Below, piece after piece: positions 58,465-64,000 of a stretch of 64,000 bases of DNA. The stretch is from Aegilops tauschii subsp. strangulata (Eukaryota > Streptophyta > Magnoliopsida > Poales > Poaceae), in contig NC_053040.3 in the NCBI RefSeq assembly GCF_002575655.3, positions 225,322,628 to 225,386,627 on the forward strand, written 5' to 3'. The position numbers and the translations under genes are program-made. The notes under the pieces were generated by a model. The model was not told the DNA's origin. It worked only from the letters and a program-made list of their open reading frames with translations, and ran no database searches. Position 1 is the stretch's first letter; each line of letters begins with the position of its first letter.

Positions 58465-59007
58465 CTAACTAGCAGCGGCTTTTGTGGCCAGGTCAACGTG
58501 CTTCCGAACAAGGGCGTCCAAAGATTCCAGCCGGTGGAAGAAGGCCAACATCTTTCTGTCCTTGCTGACCTTGTAGTGGCCTATGTAGACGATTACCTCA
58601 TAGACGTGGATGTGCAGGTCGACAGTTTCATGCATGGCGAGGCGCTGCGCGGCGAGAGCGGCCTCGAGGTGCACATTCTTCGTCGCGACCTCCGGCAGCT
58701 GCAGGGCCACTAGTGCTTCGAAGAGTTCGTCACCATGGAGGCCGATGAGGGTGGCAGGCAATGAGGAGCCTGTGTGTGCAGGCTGGAGCAGTGCGGAAAG
58801 GTTGTCTGCGTGCTTCTTGACGGCGGTCAACTTGCGGATGGAGTAGACCATCATCTCGTCCATGCGAGAGGCGAAGCCGGCGTCGGCTACGGCTATGACG
58901 CCGGCGGCCGCCAGCACCGTCTGGAAACGCTGTGCGGTGCGGGGCCTCAGGCCGACGTCCTGGATGATCTGGCACAACCGACTGCTGCTCACGTCCATCG
59001 CCTCCAT
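58465..59007 (-). CDS. Unrecognised protein of tandem gene family, intact copy D
   Basis: A single open frame of 180 residues starts at ATG 59007-59005 (MEAMDVSSSR) and ends TKAAAS with TAG at 58467-58465. The frame stays open upstream to 59130, but copies B and E lack that extension and a TATA box in copy E lies within the equivalent region, so MEAMDV is the supported start. The protein looks all-helical: residues 45-75 (FASRMDEMMVYSIRKLTAVK KHADNL) and 108-180 (HLEAALAAQRLAMHETVDLH, RKMLAFFHRLESLDALVRKH) suggest amphipathic helices. There is no signal peptide, membrane segment, Cys cluster or nucleotide-binding loop. I do not recognise the family. It is the only one of five copies without a stop or frameshift. 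No convincing TATA lies 60-130 bp upstream, so expression is uncertain. Confidence 0.6.
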   Translation of the reverse strand: MEAMDVSSSRLCQIIQDVGLRPRTAQRFQTVLAAAGVIAVADAGFASRMDEMMVYSIRKLTAVKKHADNLSALLQPAHTGSSLPATLIGLHGDELFEALVALQLPEVATKNVHLEAALAAQRLAMHETVDLHIHVYEVIVYIGHYKVSKDRKMLAFFHRLESLDALVRKHVDLATKAAAS

Positions 59008-59881
59008 AAGTGCTTGTGGCTTCTGGTCACTTGGTCTTGGGTCTTGTATTGGAGTGAGAAGTGGTGCGTACAATTTGGTAGATGGATTGGAGTGGTGGCG
59101 CGGCTTCAAAGAGCGCAAACTGCGTTGCATTCACACCGTGCTGGCGCCATTCTGCTTCTCCAATTAATTCCCTCTGCATGCTAATTGAGGATGCATGATT
59201 AACCGTTCAACATCTCGGGAACCGCTACCCTCTCCCTCCTTGGCATTCAAACCGTATCGATGTAAATATGGGTCAAGAAGAGTCTAATCATTACTACATC
59301 ATGCACCACGACCATGGCAGAGGGGAAAATGAGAGAACTTAGTATTTACTGTAGTACTACCATTGCATGCAATGAACTGACCGCAGCATGCCATGCTAGG
59401 TAGTCTCAAGGCATTTAAAACATACACGACCCATGTCTCTTATTGGTTGATTCCTTTATCCATGTCAAGAAACAAGAAACGAGGTCGAGTTAATCCACTG
59501 CGCCTACGTCTTTTCGGATTATAAGGTTTTCGTAAGCGATCGGCCCGATAATCGTAAGATCTGCATCCGACGGTGGCACCTATGGGATGCAAACATCAAT
59601 GGAAAAGAAATGCCACAAAAATGCGACACCACGCCCCTCCCCTACACATAAGACTCGCACGCGAGCGTATGCAACTCCCACGTTTGGGTTGCGCTTGGCT
59701 CTTCACCTCATCAAGAAGTCGAACAATGATGTCATTTACAACTGGAATAAAAATGCCATACACTAATAAAACATTAAGGCCACGATGCGATGCAGTGCTG
59801 GTTACAGGAGGCAAGAAGGAAGATGCATCCATCAACGACGTCCTCCTACTCGACTCAGGGCGCTGGCCCACCGAATAGCGG
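59008..59881 (-). promoter_or_regulatory. 5' flank of unit D and 3' flank of unit E
   Basis: Spacer typical of the array (see 48496-49340). Where copy E has CATATAAAGG, copy D reads CTCTTTGAAGCC, lacking a TATA box. The 3' flank of E has the CGAACAATGATG motif inverse at about 59720 and the frame MDASSFLPP (59832 leftward). Confidence 0.5.
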
Positions 59882-60404
59882 CTAAGTAGCACCGGCTTTC
59901 GTGGCTAGGTTAACGTGCTTCCGAACAATGGCGTCCAAAGATTCGAGCTGGTGGAAAGAGGCCAATGTCTTTCTGTCCTCGCCGGCCTTGTAGTAGCCTA
60001 TGTAGACTATTTCCTCATAGTCGTGGATGCGCAGGTCGACGGTTTCTTGCATGGCGAGCGCGGCCTCGAGGTGCACATTCTTCGTCGCGAGGCACCTGCA
60101 GGCCCACCAGTGTTTCAAAGAGTTCATCCCCTTGGAGGCTGATGAGGGTTGCAGGCAACGAGGAGCCTAGGCGCGCAGGCTGGAGGAGTACGGCAAGGTC
60201 GTCCGTGCACTTCTTGACGGTGGTGAATTTGCGGATGGAGTGGACCATCATCTCTCCCATGCGAGAGGCGAAGCCGGCGTCGATGAGGGCTATGATGCTG
60301 GCGGTTGCCAGCATTGTATGGAAATGCTGCACGGTGCGGGGCCGCAGGCCGGCGTCTTGGATGATCTGGCACAGCCGACTGCCGCTCACATACATCGATG
60401 CCAT
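59882..60404 (-). pseudogene. Array copy E, frameshifted
   Basis: Starts MASMYVSGSRLCQIIQDAGL at 60404 and follows copy D to LVGLQV (about residue 104). There a loss of about 5 bp near 60093 shifts the frame; the C-terminal part continues in another frame as ATKNVHLEAALAMQETVDLR ... ATKAGAT, with a further in-frame loss of five codons (LAAQR-equivalent). The stop TAG would be at 59884-59882. Confidence 0.88.
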
Positions 60405-60495
60405 GGGTTCTTGTGGATTCTGGTCACCTGATCTTGGATTGGAGTGAGCAGTGTTGCGCAGAGACTAGGAGTAGATGGATCGGAGTGGTGTGGTG

Positions 60496-60509
60496 CCTTT
60501 ATATGAGAG
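60496..60509 (-). promoter_or_regulatory. TATA box of copy E
   Basis: CTCTCATATAAAGG on the minus strand, about 95 bp upstream of the copy E start codon. This spacing allows a leader of about 60 nt. The equivalent site is degenerate in copy D. Confidence 0.5.
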
Positions 60510-60755
60510 TTCAAACTGCGTTGCATTCACATCATGTTGGCTCCATTCTGCTTCTCCAATTAATTCCCTCTGCATGCTAATTGAATGAGGAGGCATCATC
60601 GGCCGTTCAACGTTTCGAGAACCGCTACCCTCTCCTTCGTTGGCATTCAAGCCGTATAAATGTAAACGCGTGTCAAAAAGAGACTAGTCAGTAGTAGTAC
60701 TCAATATTGTGCACCGCAACCAAGGCGGGAGGAAAACAAGAGAGCTTAATATTTA

Positions 60756-60875
60756 CTCCCTTCGTCCCTAAATATTTACGGTGTACATTCACTCATTTTG
60801 CTCCGTATGTACTCATTTACGGTATAGTCACTTGTTGAAATGTCTAGAAAGACAAATATTTAGGAACGGAGGGAG
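60756..60875. mobile_element. Stowaway MITE (Tc1/Mariner type), 120 bp
   Basis: CTCCCTTCGTCCCTAAATAT at the left and AAATATTTAGGAACGGAGGG AG at the right are terminal inverted repeats, flanked by TA on each side (60754-60755, 60876-60877). The spacers of units B, C and D have no such insert at the matching place (ATTTACTATAGTAC). Typical Triticeae Stowaway ends. Confidence 0.92.
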
Positions 60876-60877
60876 TA

Positions 60878-61223
60878 TTTGCTAATTAATACCATTGCAT
60901 GCAATGAACTGACCACTGCATGCCTTGCTATGTACGTCTCAAGGCATTAAAAACATACACGGCCTACGTCTCTTATTGGTTGATATCTATTCATGTCTAG
61001 AAACAAGAAACGTGGTCGGGTTTGTTTTGGGATTATTTGATTTTCGTAAGATGACTATAACTAGCAATCGCCACAATAACCGTAACATCTGCATCCGACG
61101 GTGGCACCCATTGGACGCAAACAACAATAACAAAGAATTGCCACAAAACTGCCACACCACGCTCCACCCCTACACATAAGACTGCCACGCGAGCGTTCCC
61201 AACTGCCACGTGCGGGTTGCGCT
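60878..61223 (-). other. Distal 5' flank of unit E and start of unit F flank
   Basis: Contains the array spacer landmarks CATTGCATGCAATGAACTG and AAGAAACAAGAAACGTGGTC, then the 3'-flank motif (CCACGCGAGCGTTCCCAACT) up to the solo LTR. It implies a sixth unit (F), whose flank resumes at 62970 but then diverges, so no copy of the main gene is seen for F. Confidence 0.6.
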
Positions 61224-62969
61224 TGTTGGGGAACATAGCATGTAATTTCAAAAAATTCCCTATGATCACACAAGATCTATCTAGGAGATGCATAGAAACG
61301 AGAGGGGAGAGTGTGTCCACGTACCCTCGTAGACCGAATGCGGAAGCGTTAGATTAACGCGGTTGATGTAGTCAAACGTCTTCACGATCAAACCGATCCA
61401 AGTACCGAACGTACGGCACCTCCGTGTTCAGCACACATTCAGCTCAATGACGTCCCTCGAACTCTTGAACTAGTAGAGGGTCGAGGGAGAGTTCTGTCAG
61501 CACGACGGCGTGGCGACGGTGTTGGTGATGTGATCGGTGCAGGGCTTCGCCTAAGCACTACGACGCTATGACCGGAGGAGTAAACTGTTGAGGGGGGGGG
61601 GGGCACCGCACACGGCTAAGAGAACTCTTGGTGTGCCTTTGGGGTGCCCCCTGCCCCCTTATATAAAGGGGGGAGGAGGAGGCTGGCGGCCTAGGACGGG
61701 CGCGCCAAGGGGGGAGTCCTACTTGGACTCCTAGTCCAAGTAGGATTTGGCCCTCCCACCTTTTCCATCCAACGGAGGGGGGAAGAGGGAAGGAGTGGAG
61801 AGGAAGAGGGAAAGAGGGGCCGCGCCCCCTCCCCTTCCTATTCGGAATCCCCTTGGGGGGCTCCCCCTTGTGGGCTGTCCCCTCTTCTCTCCCATGGCCC
61901 ATGAGGCCCATGATTACCCCCGGGGTGTTCCGGTAACCCCCCGGTACTCCGATAAAATACCTGAATCACTCGGAACCATTCCGATGTCCGAATATAACCT
62001 TCCAATATATGAATCTTTACCTCTCGACCATTTCGAGACTCCTCGTCATGTCCGTGATCTCATCTGGGACTCCAAAAAAACTTTGGTAACAAAAACACAT
62101 AACTCATAATACAAATCGTCATCGAACGTTAAGCATGCGGACCCTACGGGTTCGAGAACTATGTAGACATGACCGAGACACATCTCCAGTCAATAACCAA
62201 TAGCGGAACCTGGATGCTCATATTGGTTACTACATATTATACGAAGATCTTTATCGGTCAAACCCCATAACAACATACGTCTGCCCTTCGTCATCGGTAT
62301 GTTACTTGCCCGAGATTCGATCGTCGGTATCATCATACCTAGTTCAATCTCGTTACCAGCAAGTCTCTTTACTCGTTCTGTAATGAATCATCCTGCAACT
62401 AACTCAGTAGTCACATTGCTTGCAAGACTTATAGTGATGTGCATTACCGAGAGGGCCCAGAGATACCTCTCTGATACACGGAGTGACAAATCCTAATCTT
62501 GATCTATGCCAACTCAACAAACACCTTCGGAGACACCTGTAGAGCATCTTTATAATCACCTAGTTACGTTGTGACGTTTGATAGGACACAAGGTGTTCCT
62601 CCGGTATTCGGGAGTTGCACAATCTCATAGTCAGAGGAATACGTATAAGTCATGAAGAAAGCAATAGCAATAAAACTAAACGATCATAATGCTAAGCTAA
62701 CGAATGCGTCTTGTCCATCACATCATTCTCTAATGATGTTATCCCGTTCATCAAATGACAACACATGTCTATGGTTAGGAAACTTAACCATCTTTGATTA
62801 ACGAGCTATTCAAGTAGAGGCATACTAGGGACACTCTATTTTGTCTATGTATTCACACATGTACCATGTTTTCGGTTAATACAATTCTAGCATGAACAAT
62901 AAACATTTATCATGATATAAGGAAATATAAATAACAACTTTATTATTGCCTCTAGGGCATATTTCTTCA
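61224..62969 (-). mobile_element. Solo Copia LTR with 5-bp TSD
   Basis: A 1746-bp LTR of the same family as 33885-35645 (minus strand TGAAGAAATATGCCCTAGAG ... TATGTTCCCCAACA) with no internal sequence on either side. Flanks are GCGCT (61219-61223) and GTGCT (62970-62974), a 5-bp duplication with one change. Sister flanks read GGTTGCGCTTGGCTC uninterrupted. TATATAAAGG lies at about 61670-61679. Origin by LTR-LTR recombination is the usual explanation. Confidence 0.9.
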
Positions 62970-62974
62970 GTGCT

Positions 62975-63252
62975 TGGCTCTTGGCCTCTTCGAGAAGTCG
63001 AACAATGATGTTACTACTTCCACAGTATCGAATCAACTGTTGCATGTCCATCCACCGTGTGGGGGAGGGAGAGCTTGTTGTAGGATTATTAAGCAAAAGC
63101 TTCTCCTCGTCTGCGAGCCACCGCACGCATGGGCGAGGGAGTACTAGTAATCAAGCTTCTCCTTGTTGTCTGAGTCGACGGGACACATCATAGCACGGGC
63201 CCCACATGCTTGCCTCTACACTTGGCTAAAAGACCCACAGTGTACAATATTT
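62975..63252. repeat. Unit F flank, diverging from the array
   Basis: After the solo LTR the sequence carries the GAAGTCGAACAATGATGTTA motif (62994-63013), then a stretch related to 287-600 and 63551-63760 (CTGTTGCATGTCCATCCACC, GGGAGGGAGAGC, GCATGGGCGAGGGAG). It is a diverged relative of the end blocks. Confidence 0.6.
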
Positions 63253-64000
63253 GTGCAACCACTAACATTTACCCCACCACAATTTAAAATATATATTCCT
63301 CTCTTGACCAGACCAGCGTGCAAACTAAAATCACCAGGATGATAGGTAGGGCCAGAAGATTATTTTAATCGAAAAATGCTTCGAGACGGCCTCATAGCAT
63401 GGAGCCGACTCCAATGATACTAAGCTTAGAGGCACGGCACACGCTATCCTAGACTATGTTACTATACTACCTCCCCTGCACATGAAACTGCCACACGAGC
63501 GTTCGGGTTGTGCTTGGCTCTTCGCCTCTTCAGGAAGTCGAACAATGATGGTACTACTACAGTGGAGTACTACTATTATGCTTTTGTCCATCTGACACCG
63601 AACGAACTGCTGCATGTCCACTGCGTGCGGGAGGGAGAGCGTGTAGCGAAAGCTTCTCCTAGTCCTGCGAGCCAGCACGCTCAAGGGCGAGGGAGAGGGT
63701 GTTGTAATCAAGCTTCTCCTTGTTGTACGAGTTGACGCGACACATCAAAGCAGTGCACTCGATATATTTCAATAATTTGCGTTTATTGATGAATTAATTA
63801 CAACGCATGCATGCATGCCGTGACTTCCCTTTTGATACTTGCATGTGTTGATTTAATGCACCTTGAAGTAGTATGAATATGTGATGGTAAAACATTCTAA
63901 TGCTCCAGCCCTAAAGCAAGACATGGTGGTGCACGCGGAGGGTGAGATCATGCCGACGGAATAGGACCCGGCGATGGAGGTCTCTATGGACCTCACCTTG
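63253..64000. repeat. Direct repeat block, right copy (matches 1-800)
   Basis: Similar to 1-800 up to about 63940, lacking the MITE (single GCGAGGGAG at 63687-63695). The last 60 bp no longer match the left copy and hold nothing recognisable before the window ends. Confidence 0.82.

Noticed and set aside
58465..59130. Upstream start giving a 221-residue protein in copy D
   Set aside because: The 41-codon extension is interrupted in copy B, out of frame in copy E and overlaps the promoter position of E.

Overview
The window looks like an intergenic, repeat-packed stretch of a Triticeae chromosome (wheat, Aegilops or a close relative). The evidence is nested LTR retrotransposons with typical Triticeae termini (an Angela/WIS/BARE-type Copia LTR starting TGAAGGAAATATGCCC and ending CCCCAACA, and a Gypsy LTR starting TGAGGGAGTCCTGGATTA), a CACTA element with GTAGTAGCGC-type subterminal repeats, Stowaway and Mutator-type miniature elements, and no compact bacterial or organellar gene order. 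Family names are recalled from memory and were not checked against a database.

Layout. 1-800 is a block that recurs in direct orientation at 63253-63940; the left copy carries a 123-bp Mutator-type MITE that the right copy lacks. 800-5640 is mostly non-coding, with diverged internal repeats and one possible exon scrap. 5640-6719 is a GC-rich promoter/LTR-like fragment. 6720-14661 is a Gypsy-like LTR element without gag-pol whose interior is largely three related minisatellite arrays of 45-48 bp. It abuts, and probably interrupts, a minus-strand CACTA transposon (14662-24614). That CACTA carries a small TIR element, an (AT)n tract and a large TIR element (16985-23796) that itself contains a 2090-bp Mutator-type element with perfect 9-bp target duplications. 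The CACTA end lies inside the reverse transcriptase of a decayed Gypsy element (24615-31947), which has an antisense multi-exon gene and a 3' LTR. That LTR sits in the gag of another, minus-strand Gypsy (31948-33884), whose LTR is cut by a minus-strand Copia element (33885-42493, plus an extra internal scrap to 42644). The nested order implies that deletions removed the left halves of several elements.

The right third (42645-63250) is different. It is a minus-strand tandem array, about 1.4 kb per unit, of a gene family I do not recognise (about 180 residues). Five copies are present: one intact frame (58465-59007) and four pseudogenes. One copy is split by a minus-strand LTR element (43896-48125), another by a complete 7.7-kb LTR element without gag-pol (49833-57534). 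A Stowaway MITE lies upstream of a third, and a solo Copia LTR (61224-62969) lies in the shared flank. Sister copies supply empty sites for several of these insertions.

No host gene of known function is supported. Nearly all protein similarity is to transposon proteins, most of it broken by stops and frameshifts. Many substitutions are C-to-T or G-to-A, as expected for methylated, silenced repeats.
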